Source of the DNA: Bacteroidia bacterium
GTDB lineage: Bacteria > Bacteroidota > Bacteroidia > AKYH767-A > OLB10
Length of the DNA stretch: 13,042 nucleotides
Direction: 5' to 3'
Assembly (NCBI GenBank): GCA_025450095.1
Contig: JANWID010000105.1
Span: 1 to 13,042 of the forward strand
Part shown: positions 1 to 6,889 of the stretch, piece by piece
How the letters are laid out: the number at the start of each line of letters is the position of its first letter
Position numbering within the stretch: position 1 is the stretch's first letter
The notes under the pieces: generated by a model
Database searches by the model: none
What the model was told of the DNA's origin: nothing
Seen by the model: the letters and a program-made list of their open reading frames with translations, nothing else
Position numbers and translations under genes: made by a program

Positions 1-16
1 AGCATTATAACAAACT

Positions 17-826
17 ATGTTGAAGAAAATAAAGGAAACGGATGACTTCATTATTAATGCTACCGGTTGCCGCCCCGAGGCGGGTATTATACTGGGAAGC
101 GGCCTGGGCGGACTGGTCAATCAGATCCGGGTCACGCATGCGATCCCCTATTCAGAGATTCCGGGATTCCCGGTAAGTACTGTTGCCGGACATGGAAGCA
201 AACTGATTTTCGGTGAGCTGGGAAAAATAAATGTGGTGGCCATGCAGGGACGCTTTCATTTTTATGAAGGCTATTCCATGCAGGATGTAACTTTCCCGGT
301 AAGGGTTTTGAAATTTTTAGGAATCAAACGTCTGTTCGTTTCCAATGCCAGCGGTGGAGTGAATCAGAATTTTAAAGTTGGCGACCTGATGATTCTCGAT
401 GATCATATCAACCTGATGGGAGTGAATCCGCTTATCGGAGTCAATGCAGATGAGCTGGGTCCGCGATTTCCGGATATGAGTGCACCGTATGATAAGGATC
501 TGATCCGAAAAGGAATGAACATCGCACGCAGGCTGCGTTTCCGGTGTCACACCGGAATTTATGCCGCCGTTACCGGGCCGTGTTATGAAACCCGTGCGGA
601 ATACCGTTACATACGATCCATTGGTGCGGATGCTGTAGGAATGTCAACGGTTCCGGAAGTGATAATCGCCAGGCATATGGGTATTCCGTGTTTTGCGATT
701 TCCATCATTACGGATCTCGGCGGCACCGACGAACCCGAGATAATTACCCATGAGGAGGTGGTAAAAGTGGCCGGGGAAGCGGAGACTAAAATGACACAGC
801 TGTTGATCGAACTTTTACAATCCTGA
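17..826 (+). CDS. Purine nucleoside phosphorylase, trimeric type (269 aa)
   Basis: Cytosolic enzyme of purine salvage that cleaves (deoxy)ribonucleosides with phosphate to a free base and (deoxy)ribose-1-phosphate. Family landmarks appear in order: the phosphate loop GSGLG (27-31), the AGHG histidine (H59), GRFHFYEG (78-85) carrying the active-site H81, NASGG (110-114), the base-pocket glutamate in CYETRAEYR (E191), GMSTVPE (208-214), and HEE (245-247). The length (269 aa) is normal for the trimeric class and the protein has no signal peptide. The residue matching the base-recognising asparagine of mammalian enzymes (ITN) is aspartate here (ITDLGG, D233), which could affect 6-oxo versus 6-amino purine preference. 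The ATG at 17 is only 16 bp from the window edge, so its promoter or operon partner is not visible. The coding sequence looks more GC-rich than later genes. The family assignment is secure; punA/deoD naming was not chosen. Confidence 0.93.
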   Translation: MLKKIKETDDFIINATGCRPEAGIILGSGLGGLVNQIRVTHAIPYSEIPGFPVSTVAGHGSKLIFGELGKINVVAMQGRFHFYEGYSMQDVTFPVRVLKFLGIKRLFVSNASGGVNQNFKVGDLMILDDHINLMGVNPLIGVNADELGPRFPDMSAPYDKDLIRKGMNIARRLRFRCHTGIYAAVTGPCYETRAEYRYIRSIGADAVGMSTVPEVIIARHMGIPCFAISIITDLGGTDEPEIITHEEVVKVAGEAETKMTQLLIELLQS

Positions 827-861
827 AACACTCCGTTTACGCCACTACACTGTACTTTCCG

Positions 862-869
862 TACCTTTG
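862..869 (+). promoter_or_regulatory. Bacteroidota -7 promoter element (TACCTTTG)
   Basis: This is an exact match to the Bacteroidota housekeeping -7 consensus TAnnTTTG. It lies 20 bp before the ATG of the secreted LVIVD-type gene, in the short gap after the phosphorylase stop. A weak TTTA at 836-839 could serve as the -33 element. Its placement suggests the secreted gene is transcribed separately from the phosphorylase. Confidence 0.5.
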
Positions 870-889
870 TTAAACAGTGCAGCTTACGC

Positions 890-2287
890 ATGAGCATTTT
901 CCGGAAAATTTTAATAATTTTTTTATTCTTCACCCACTTCGGGTTCGCCCAGCAATTTAATCTCCCACTGCTGTCACGATGGGATGATGATGCGATTCCG
1001 CTGGGATGGTACGGTGCAGCATATAGCGAGTGCTGGGGTTATGATCATAACGGCAGGGAATATGCTTTCCTGGCCAGCAACCAGGGAACCTATTTTTTTG
1101 ATATTACAGATGCAAAGAATCCGGTTCAGGTTGGTTTTTTTCGCACAAAAGATACTACCGAACTCGTATTGAATAAGGATTACGCAGTGTATTCGCATTA
1201 CCTCTATGCGGTCAGTGACCAGGGTGAAAATTCACTCCAGATTTTCGATCTGCAATATCTTCCCGATTCGGTTGTGAAAGTGTACGACAGCGATTACAAA
1301 TCGAAACGGTGCCATACCATTTTTGTTGAACACAACCGATTGTATATGTGTTCCAATACCCGTTATGATAACTCATTTGGTGCCATGGATATTTTTACAC
1401 TGGCGAATCCGGTGAACCCTCTATACCTGGGTACAGTTTGGAACAGTGGTTTTTTCAATGTGCACGAAGTTTATGTACGGAATGACACAGCTTATTGCGC
1501 GAATGGCTATGACGGTATGTGGATATATGATGTGGCAGACCCCGCAAATCCCGTTCTGCTTTCCATCATTGAGTTATATGATGAACACGGTTTCAATCAT
1601 AGTGGCTGGCTCAGCGACGATAGTAAGGCAATTGCTTTTACAGATGAAGATCATGGAAAAGGCATCAAGCTTTTTGATATATCCGATTTAACGGACCCGC
1701 AACCGATAAGCCTGTTCCGTTCGAATCTGCTCCAGGTTGCAGATCCCGAAAGTGGTGATGGAAGTATAGCACATAATCCTTATATAGTGGGAAATATCCT
1801 GTTTGTATCATATTACCATGATGGAGTTGTAGCATTTGATATTACAAACACTGCTTCACCAAAGCTCGTGGGTTATTTTGATACGTATCCTGAAAACACC
1901 AGTTATGCAAGCTATAAAGGATGTTGGGGATTGTATCCTTTTCTTCCTTCCGGAAATATTATAGCTTCCGATATGACCAACGGTTTGTTTATTCTGGACG
2001 GCAAACAAATTCTGCATCCTGGCAGCGCAACCACTTCTGTGAATGTTTTGAAAAATCCGGTAGACGATGAAATTGAATTTATCTATTATAATGGCATGAA
2101 TCAACCGGCAACAGTTTCTGTTTTTGATATCCGGGGTGCACTTGTGATGCGAAAAGAAACTCAGTTGAGTGAATCATCAGGGACGTTCTCGGTTCCATTT
2201 AAACAGGCTGCGACCGGCATCTATATCGCGAAAATCACAACCGGCGACCAGGATCACAGCATTAAGATTCTGAAAGCAGAACGGTAA
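890..2287 (+). CDS. Secreted LVIVD / choice-of-anchor-B repeat protein with T9SS sorting domain (465 aa)
   Basis: Predicted secreted or surface beta-propeller-like protein of unknown substrate. Residues 1-20 form a signal peptide (basic start, hydrophobic run, cleavage after FGFA). The body (about 28-372) is built from repeats in which a strand ending in FDI or YDV is followed by a turn such as D-x-x-N/D-P and a strand starting P-V/L-x-x-V/L-G, as at 69-82, 212-223, 262-273 and 316-328. This is the LVIVD signature. The block GCWGLYPFLPSG followed by SDMTNGLFILD (344-370) fits the choice-of-anchor-B family. Residues about 385-465 are a T9SS type A tail with the variant start VLKNPV and the usual ending GIYIAKI...KILK. 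I expect export by Sec, then T9SS and surface attachment or release. The ATG at 890 sits directly before the signal peptide and just downstream of a -7 element. No catalytic motif is visible. Confidence 0.85.
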   Translation: MSIFRKILIIFLFFTHFGFAQQFNLPLLSRWDDDAIPLGWYGAAYSECWGYDHNGREYAFLASNQGTYFFDITDAKNPVQVGFFRTKDTTELVLNKDYAVYSHYLYAVSDQGENSLQIFDLQYLPDSVVKVYDSDYKSKRCHTIFVEHNRLYMCSNTRYDNSFGAMDIFTLANPVNPLYLGTVWNSGFFNVHEVYVRNDTAYCANGYDGMWIYDVADPANPVLLSIIELYDEHGFNHSGWLSDDSKAIAFTDEDHGKGIKLFDISDLTDPQPISLFRSNLLQVADPESGDGSIAHNPYIVGNILFVSYYHDGVVAFDITNTASPKLVGYFDTYPENTSYASYKGCWGLYPFLPSGNIIASDMTNGLFILDGKQILHPGSATTSVNVLKNPVDDEIEFIYYNGMNQPATVSVFDIRGALVMRKETQLSESSGTFSVPFKQAATGIYIAKITTGDQDHSIKILKAER

Positions 2288-2396
2288 TTCGTTTTGCAGA
2301 CTATCTTTTTACTTTCTTTTTTAAAATTAAGACATTAATTTTCATTGTTTTATATGAACCCTGATATAAATCATCCTGGAAAGGTTAACTGTCGGG

Positions 2397-2404
2397 TATG
2401 TTTG
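2397..2404 (+). promoter_or_regulatory. Possible Bacteroidota -7 element (TATGTTTG)
   Basis: Exact TAnnTTTG match 51 bp before the ATG of the thioredoxin-like gene, in a 168-bp intergenic gap. No convincing -33 element is visible at the expected distance, so the call rests on the -7 match and its position. Confidence 0.35.
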
Positions 2405-2455
2405 TTTTACCGGATTGAAAAAAATCGATAAATTGGTACTCCAAAAAATTAATCG

Positions 2456-3235
2456 ATGAAAAGGATTATTACTTTGTTGCTGATCGTTGCAGGTGTGCAA
2501 TGCTCCATTGCGCAAACCGCGACTAACTTCACCTGTAACGATTGTTCCGGTACTTCACATGATCTGTTTACAGAACTTGATGCGGGGAAAGTGATTGTAC
2601 TGATTTGGGTAATGCCATGTGGTGCCTGTACGGCTCCCTCGCAGACAGCATACAATACAGTTACAACATACCAGTCGTCGCATCCCAACCGTGTATTTTT
2701 ATATATGGCAGATGATATAGCCAACTCAGCCTGTTCATTCGTTGACGGGTGGGCAAATTCAATCAGTGTTCCGCAGAATGCGCATTCGTTTCGATTTTCG
2801 AATGCGGATATTGATATGAACGATTATGGTTCACAGGGAATGCCCAAGATCGTTGTACTGGGAGGTACTACGCATACGGTTTTCTATAATGTAAACAATT
2901 CCGTAAATGCAACTGCATTGCAGAATGCAATTGATGCGGCGTTATCGAGCACCGGTCTGCAGGAGCAGGCTTCGTTGTTTTCCGGACTGTCAGTTTATCC
3001 GAATCCTTCCAATGATAAAGCGGTTGTGGAATTTACACTGGCGAAATCATCTGAAGTCGATATGCAGCTTTTCAATATGGAAGGAAAATTATTACAGCAG
3101 CTTCATTCCGGAAGAATGAATCAGGGTGTAAATAACAAAATCATTAATACAGCACGGCTTTCTGCCGGGATGTACCTGATAAAGCTTACCAGCAATAATA
3201 ACAGCAGGTTCATTAATCTGCTGGTCACTCACTAG
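2456..3235 (+). CDS. Secreted thioredoxin-like protein with T9SS sorting domain (259 aa)
   Basis: Predicted exported thiol-redox protein. A signal peptide covers residues 1-19 (cleavage near CSIA-Q). The thioredoxin-like domain spans about 22-165, with the strand VIVLIWVMPCGACTAPS placing a CxxC at C55-C58 (CGAC) after a hydrophobic beta strand, as in TlpA/ResA-type folds. GMPKIVVL (128-135) supplies the expected cis-proline (P130). Additional cysteines at 27, 30 and 93 could form structural disulfides. Residues about 175-259 are a T9SS type A tail (VYPNPS at 180-185, AGMYLIKL near the end). It lies upstream of the MbnP/MbnH pair on the same strand, so a periplasmic or surface redox role beside copper proteins is plausible. 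The gap to the next gene is over 200 bp and carries repeats, so co-transcription is uncertain. An alternative is an unrelated surface disulfide protein. Confidence 0.8.
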   Translation: MKRIITLLLIVAGVQCSIAQTATNFTCNDCSGTSHDLFTELDAGKVIVLIWVMPCGACTAPSQTAYNTVTTYQSSHPNRVFLYMADDIANSACSFVDGWANSISVPQNAHSFRFSNADIDMNDYGSQGMPKIVVLGGTTHTVFYNVNNSVNATALQNAIDAALSSTGLQEQASLFSGLSVYPNPSNDKAVVEFTLAKSSEVDMQLFNMEGKLLQQLHSGRMNQGVNNKIINTARLSAGMYLIKLTSNNNSRFINLLVTH

Positions 3236-3336
3236 GAAAGTATAAAGTTGCATTAGTAACGCGACCCTGACAGGTCACGTTGGCTACGCCTTGCACGAAA
3301 CTGTACCGGGTAATTCAGCCCGGCCGATTATACTTT
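3236..3336. repeat. 101-bp element with 10-bp terminal inverted repeats and internal hairpins
   Basis: The 10-mer gaaagtataa at 3236-3245 begins on the base after the preceding stop codon, and its exact reverse complement lies at 3327/3328-3336 (ttatactttc, last base 3336). Inside are two hairpins. One is a 9-bp stem with a single mismatch (3258-3266 with 3273-3281, loop ctgaca). The other is a 5-bp GC stem (ccggg 3306-3310 with cccgg 3319-3323). Neither is followed by a T run, so a simple terminator is unlikely. It could be a small non-autonomous palindromic element or an RNA-processing structure. Confidence 0.5.
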
Positions 3337-3356
3337 CAGTCAGATGAGAACAAAAG

Positions 3357-3468
3357 ATGTAACGAATTACGAATTGGCTTTGCCATACGAATCTACGAAT
3401 GATACGAATGGCTTTATTCCTAACATTCGTAGATTCGTAGCACGTAGTGCATTCGTAATTCGTTACAT
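3357..3468. repeat. Two-tier imperfect palindrome (acgaat units), 112 bp
   Basis: The outer arms are a perfect 18-bp inverted repeat (3357-3374 with 3451-3468). The inner arms are a perfect 16-bp inverted repeat (3386-3401 with 3424-3439). The spacers between tiers are 11 nt on both sides yet not complementary (3375-3385, 3440-3450), and the central loop is 22 nt. The hexamer acgaat occurs five times on the left and attcgt four times on the right in mirror spacing (7, 18 and 8 bp). The right arm ends within the ATG at 3467 used by the MbnP-like gene. Likely a small mobile or repetitive palindrome; I cannot say how many copies the genome has. Confidence 0.8.
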
Positions 3469-4174
3469 GCTGGTTTTACTCTCCATAACAGCCATTGCAT
3501 GCCAGGATGATGATGATGAATTCGGACCACCCAAGGCTCCGACAGGAAACTGGCCGGTACGACTAAGCTTTCACATCGATAACCAGCCCCTGATTTTCGA
3601 TTCGGTGTTATATACCAATGCAGCGGGTAATAATTATGGAATTCACCTGTTGCAGTTTTACCTTTCTGATTTTGAATTCACAGATGCATCCGGAAATAAA
3701 TTCAATTCCGATACAGTTGTTTATGCCGACGCCCGTTACCCCGAAACATTAGTATTTAATGTTGAGGGAATACCACCGGGAAGTTATACCGGTCTCTCTT
3801 TTCGTATCGGAATGGATTCGTTGCATAATATGAGCAATTGCCTTCCGCCTACGATGATCAATATGAATATGGCCTGGCCGGAGCCGATGGGAGGAGGGTA
3901 TCACTTTTTAAAATTGGAAGGTACTTTCATGGACCCTGTCAACACATATGGTTATGCAATGCACCTGGGTACTTGTCCGTTTGCAGTTCCGGTTTCATTA
4001 AACCGGTTGATGAACTATGGTTCGGTGACGGATACTTTACAATTGTCAATGAATATCAACGAGTGGTTCTCGAATCCTGAAATGATGGATTTTAATGCAG
4101 GCGATAATTATACGATGGGAAATGATAGTGCCATGGCAAAACTTTCTGCAAATGGTACTGATGTTTTTAATTGA
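3467..4174 (+). CDS. MbnP-like copper-associated lipoprotein
   Basis: Predicted periplasm-facing lipoprotein of the MbnP family, partners of MbnH di-haem peroxidases. In studied members MbnH oxidises an MbnP tryptophan to kynurenine, creating a copper site. From the chosen start the protein is 235 aa: a short hydrophobic leader, then a TAIAC lipobox (C12) and an acidic DDDDE stretch. Family marks are VRLSFHIDNQPL, the amphipathic LLQFYLSDFEF strand, a GGGYHFLKLEG motif, and MHLGTCPF, with C125 and C170 as a likely disulfide. Tryptophans at 29, 137 and 200 are candidate modification sites; I cannot tell which. The reading frame stays open back to an ATG at 3344 (276 aa), but those 41 extra residues are encoded almost wholly by the palindrome and would bury the signal peptide. 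The leader from 3467 lacks the usual basic start, so the 5' end may be rearranged. The MbnH-like gene follows. Confidence 0.78.
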   Translation: MLVLLSITAIACQDDDDEFGPPKAPTGNWPVRLSFHIDNQPLIFDSVLYTNAAGNNYGIHLLQFYLSDFEFTDASGNKFNSDTVVYADARYPETLVFNVEGIPPGSYTGLSFRIGMDSLHNMSNCLPPTMINMNMAWPEPMGGGYHFLKLEGTFMDPVNTYGYAMHLGTCPFAVPVSLNRLMNYGSVTDTLQLSMNINEWFSNPEMMDFNAGDNYTMGNDSAMAKLSANGTDVFN

Positions 4175-4205
4175 TTCCGGTGAACATGTTATTTCTTCAA
4201 AGATG

Positions 4206-4327
4206 GGCAGGGGATTACAGATGACAATAAGGAAGAGCAAGGGATATGATTACAGATAGATTTCATTGGTTTATTATCTGTAATCATATCCCTTGCGCAG
4301 CATCGATGACATCTGTAATCCCCTGCC
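4206..4327. repeat. Two-tier imperfect palindrome (gattacagat units), 122 bp
   Basis: The outer arms are a perfect 18-bp inverted repeat (4206-4223 with 4310-4327). The inner arms are a perfect 22-bp inverted repeat (4237-4258 with 4275-4296). The tiers are separated by non-complementary 13-nt spacers on both sides, and the loop is 16 nt. Outer and inner arms are diverged copies of one unit: gattacagat sits at 4213 and 4248 (35-bp step), and its complement at 4276 and 4311 (again 35). The element fills most of the gap between the MbnP-like and MbnH-like genes. There is no T tract, so it is not a standard terminator, although the RNA could fold strongly. Confidence 0.82.
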
Positions 4328-4368
4328 AACATTTCATATTTCTCAATTAATATCAGTTTTAATAAAAA

Positions 4369-5385
4369 ATGAAAAAAAATCTAATTAATATTTTCGTGAT
4401 CGTTGCCGCCATGAGCGTGATATTATCCTGCCGGGAAGATAATGATGAGACCCCTGAAACATATACGCAAACACCGTATGTTCTCCAGATTCCTTCCAAC
4501 CTCCCGCAACCTGAAATTCCGGATGATAACCCGATGACTGTTGAAGGAGTCCGGCTGGGAAGAAGATTGTATTACGACAGCCTGTTGCATCCCTTAAAAG
4601 CGATGGCGTGTGCTTCGTGCCATTTCCAGTCTGCCGGATTTACCGTGCCGGGTACGCACGTAGTTCCGCATATCAATCTTGCATACAGCAATAAATTTTT
4701 ATGGAACGGGTCGGTACAGAGTACGCTGGAAGATGCCATGATATTTGAAGTGGAAGATTTTTTTGGTAATACTGACCTTACGAATTTAAAGACAGACCCT
4801 GATTACCCACGTTTATATTATGAAGCATTCGGTAGTCATACCATCAATACACAGAATACAGCAAAAGCGATGGCGCAATTTCTTCGCATCTTCATCAGTG
4901 GTAATTCTAAATTTGACCGCTTCATGCGGCATGAAGAAAACCTGTCTATGAATGAAATGATGGGATTCAATATTTTCAATACAGAAAAAGGTGATTGCTT
5001 TCATTGTCACAGTTTGTCTTTGATGACAGATGGAAATTTACATAATATCGGGCTCGATTCAATTTTCACGGGTGTGGATATGGGTTATTACAATGCATCC
5101 GGAAACCCGGCTGATATGGGTAAATTCAAAAGTCCGTCATTGAGGAATGTCGCGATCCGCAGCAGCTTTATGCATGATGGAAGATTTGCAACACTGGATG
5201 AGGTTATCAATCATTATAACACCAGTGTAAAGTTAAGTCCGACTGTAGATCCCATCATGACCAAGCCAGGCAAGGAACTCGGACTCGGGCTTTCGCCGGT
5301 GGATATCAGCAACCTGAAAGCGTTTTTAGGTACACTAACAGATTCTACGTTTCTTAATAATCCGGATCTGAGTTCACCATTTTAG
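4369..5385 (+). CDS. MbnH-like di-haem cytochrome c peroxidase family lipoprotein (338 aa)
   Basis: Predicted di-haem enzyme of the bacterial cytochrome c peroxidase / MauG superfamily. In this family peroxide drives high-valent haem chemistry; MbnH members act on their MbnP partner. A lipoprotein signal covers residues 1-20 with lipobox VILSC (C21). Two c-type haem sites are plain: CASCH (81-85) and CFHCH (210-214). Other superfamily marks are GRRLYYD (64-70), FLWNGSVQSTLEDA (110-123), KFKSPSLRNVAIRSSFMHDGRFATLDEVINHY (252-283 region) and the LKAFLGTLTD ending. The length matches the family. It follows the MbnP-like gene by about 190 bp on the same strand, the pairing expected for an MbnP/MbnH couple. 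The intergenic palindrome does not contain a clear terminator, so co-transcription is possible. The alternative is an ordinary peroxide-detoxifying peroxidase; the neighbour makes the MbnH reading better. Confidence 0.87.
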   Translation: MKKNLINIFVIVAAMSVILSCREDNDETPETYTQTPYVLQIPSNLPQPEIPDDNPMTVEGVRLGRRLYYDSLLHPLKAMACASCHFQSAGFTVPGTHVVPHINLAYSNKFLWNGSVQSTLEDAMIFEVEDFFGNTDLTNLKTDPDYPRLYYEAFGSHTINTQNTAKAMAQFLRIFISGNSKFDRFMRHEENLSMNEMMGFNIFNTEKGDCFHCHSLSLMTDGNLHNIGLDSIFTGVDMGYYNASGNPADMGKFKSPSLRNVAIRSSFMHDGRFATLDEVINHYNTSVKLSPTVDPIMTKPGKELGLGLSPVDISNLKAFLGTLTDSTFLNNPDLSSPF

Positions 5386-5406
5386 TTGCTTTGCGGTTCG
5401 GATCAG

Positions 5407-5488
5407 CTCTGGTCTGGTTCGGCTCCGCTCACCATGACCAGAGGAGAACCGAAACCTCTGGTTAAGGTTAGGCTCTGTTCACCATGAC
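5407..5488. repeat. Pair of diverged ~32-bp direct repeats with hairpin potential
   Basis: Copy one is at 5407-5438 and copy two at 5456-5488, about 50 bp apart. They share CTCTGGT at the start and end in the near-identical block ggctcYgYtcaccatgac (two differences in 18). The ctctggtc at 5407-5414 can pair with gaccagag at 5436-5443. Alternatively accagagg at 5437-5444 can pair with cctctggt at 5455-5462. These are mutually exclusive stems in the 3' region between two convergent genes. No T tract follows. Confidence 0.55.
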
Positions 5489-5516
5489 GCCGAATATCAC
5501 TTTGCTCTCAAAGACC

Positions 5517-5579
5517 AACTTCCAACTTCCAACTGCTGACTGCCAACTGCCAACTGCCAACTGCCAACTGCCGACTCCT
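5517..5579. repeat. Heptanucleotide tandem repeat (AACTGCC), 9 units
   Basis: Nine 7-bp units run without a gap: two aacttcc, one aactgct, one gactgcc, four perfect aactgcc and a terminal gactcct. The perfect copies lie in the middle and the variants at the edges, as expected for slippage-driven growth. The array ends 3 bp before the stop codon of the minus-strand ThuA-like gene. It resembles the short tandemly repeated heptamers described in cyanobacteria. I recall similar runs in Bacteroidota intergenic DNA but cannot verify that here. Confidence 0.9.
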
Positions 5580-5582
5580 TTT

Positions 5583-6629
5583 TCACCTCTCAAAGGATTT
5601 AACAAGCATAAAAGTTCTTTTAGCAGTGTTACTTTTTATAGTTAGAAAATAACTGCCAAATTCAAGATGATCCGTACTAATTGGCTGATTGCAGAGAGCG
5701 ATATCTGAAATTACATTTCGTCCCTGCAAATCATATAATTCTATTTCCATAGGAATTCCGGTTTCAACACACGAAATACCGAATTCAGAATAAAAAGGAT
5801 TTGGAAAAACTATAATCTGATTTTCATGGTGATGTTCATCAACGCCGGTTCCTGAATCTCCTGCCCACAGCACAGCATTTTCAAGAAGTTTGTAAAAAGT
5901 AGTATCACTGGTATAATTACTTACATCATGTCCCAGAGCGGTATAGAAAACTCGTTGTCCCGCCGGCAGCTCACGGTACCAGGTGATGGCACGTGATGAA
6001 TCGTAACTGTTAACCTGACCGTTGGGACCTGTGGTTTGTTCCACTTCCTGCAAAACAATATTCGCCGGATTCAAATAACCATCTTCCCAGTAATAATATT
6101 CTTCCGCTTTATACCACGGATCGGGGATGTTGTTTAACAATGGATGCGCGCTCTGTGCATATAGATTATACGACGGCGTACCATTCACATGACTTGGATT
6201 CACGCGAACACTGCCGCCGAGAAGTTCAGCAAACCAGTCCCACGTACCGGTGTTGGTTCCATTGGCAGTGGAATGCCGGTAGGTGTCGGTTGCGGAATGA
6301 ATGCCGATAAAATTTCCACCGTAATCAATATACTGCATGAAATTTTGTTGTTGTACACTATCGAGTATACCATTCCCCGTTGTGTTGGAAAAAATAATCA
6401 CATCATATTGCTGCAGGTTTACCAAAATGTTGAATGCATCACCGGTACTATCGTTATCCACCACAAATCCGTTTTGCACTCCCATTTGCGAAAACATGTT
6501 GTACGATTGCTGTCGTGTCTGGTGATCGTAGCCGGAAGTTTCGGTGTAGTGGAGAATGTGAGTGAGTTGGGCTGAGACCTGGAGGTAACAACTCAGCATT
6601 ATGAAACAGGTTGTGGGGAGTGTTTTCAT
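5583..6629 (-). CDS. Secreted ThuA-like protein with T9SS sorting domain (348 aa)
   Basis: Predicted exported protein with a ThuA (trehalose-utilisation type) domain, a class I glutamine-amidotransferase-like fold. A signal peptide covers residues 1-20 (cleavage QVSA-Q). The ThuA domain spans about 23-256. Visible marks are HYTETSGYDHQTR (27-39), DVIIFSNTTG (76-85), YIDYGGNFIGIHSAT (100-114, where the nucleophile elbow of true amidotransferases would be, without a cysteine), AEEYYYW (175-181) and RVFYTALGH (226-234). A linker with DEHHHEN (264-270) leads to a T9SS type A tail (VFPNP at 274-278, FGSYFLTIKS). ThuA-like proteins often occur in carbohydrate-use loci, but nothing nearby indicates a sugar, so the substrate is unknown. 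It faces the MbnH-like gene convergently and lies divergent to the large propeller gene. Confidence 0.85.
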   Translation of the reverse strand: MKTLPTTCFIMLSCYLQVSAQLTHILHYTETSGYDHQTRQQSYNMFSQMGVQNGFVVDNDSTGDAFNILVNLQQYDVIIFSNTTGNGILDSVQQQNFMQYIDYGGNFIGIHSATDTYRHSTANGTNTGTWDWFAELLGGSVRVNPSHVNGTPSYNLYAQSAHPLLNNIPDPWYKAEEYYYWEDGYLNPANIVLQEVEQTTGPNGQVNSYDSSRAITWYRELPAGQRVFYTALGHDVSNYTSDTTFYKLLENAVLWAGDSGTGVDEHHHENQIIVFPNPFYSEFGISCVETGIPMEIELYDLQGRNVISDIALCNQPISTDHLEFGSYFLTIKSNTAKRTFMLVKSFER

Positions 6630-6857
6630 AAATGGAATATTTGAGAAAATAGTGCCATTTATCCGGAAAAAATTTGAATGAGAACGAATTGAGTTGTATT
6701 GCTAATATAAATATTTATGTGGTAAAAAAAGGAAGCCCTGCGTATTCCCAATTCCCATAAATGCAAGCTGCACTGTTAGAAATGTGCTACAATGTAGAAT
6801 GTTAACTACGAAAATAGTGGTAATCAAATTAATATTCAAAGTGTTACAATAAATTCT

Positions 6858-6865
6858 GATCTTTG
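6858..6865 (+). promoter_or_regulatory. Probable -7 element (GATCTTTG, 7 of 8)
   Basis: Matches TAnnTTTG except for the first base. It lies 25 bp before the ATG at 6890. It overlaps the TTG at 6863 that would otherwise extend the reading frame by nine codons, which argues that translation starts at 6890 or 6899 instead. Confidence 0.35.
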
Positions 6866-6889
6866 CCATTAATATACTCAAATACTAAA

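Noticed and set aside
607..933. 108-codon minus-strand frame across the phosphorylase end and the next gene start
   Set aside because: It overlaps two well-supported genes on the other strand and encodes no recognisable protein.
3236..4368. A methanobactin precursor gene near the MbnP/MbnH pair
   Set aside because: No short cysteine-bearing peptide frame or other mbn genes are visible; the gaps are filled by palindromic repeats.
5517..5579. CRISPR array
   Set aside because: Units are 7 bp and contiguous with no spacers.
6189..6575. 128-codon plus-strand frame inside the ThuA-like gene
   Set aside because: It is antisense to a well-supported gene, with no domain and no start context.
6863..6889. 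TTG start at 6863 for the propeller protein
   Set aside because: It overlaps the likely -7 promoter element and puts extra residues before a normal signal peptide; the ATG at 6890 or 6899 fits better.
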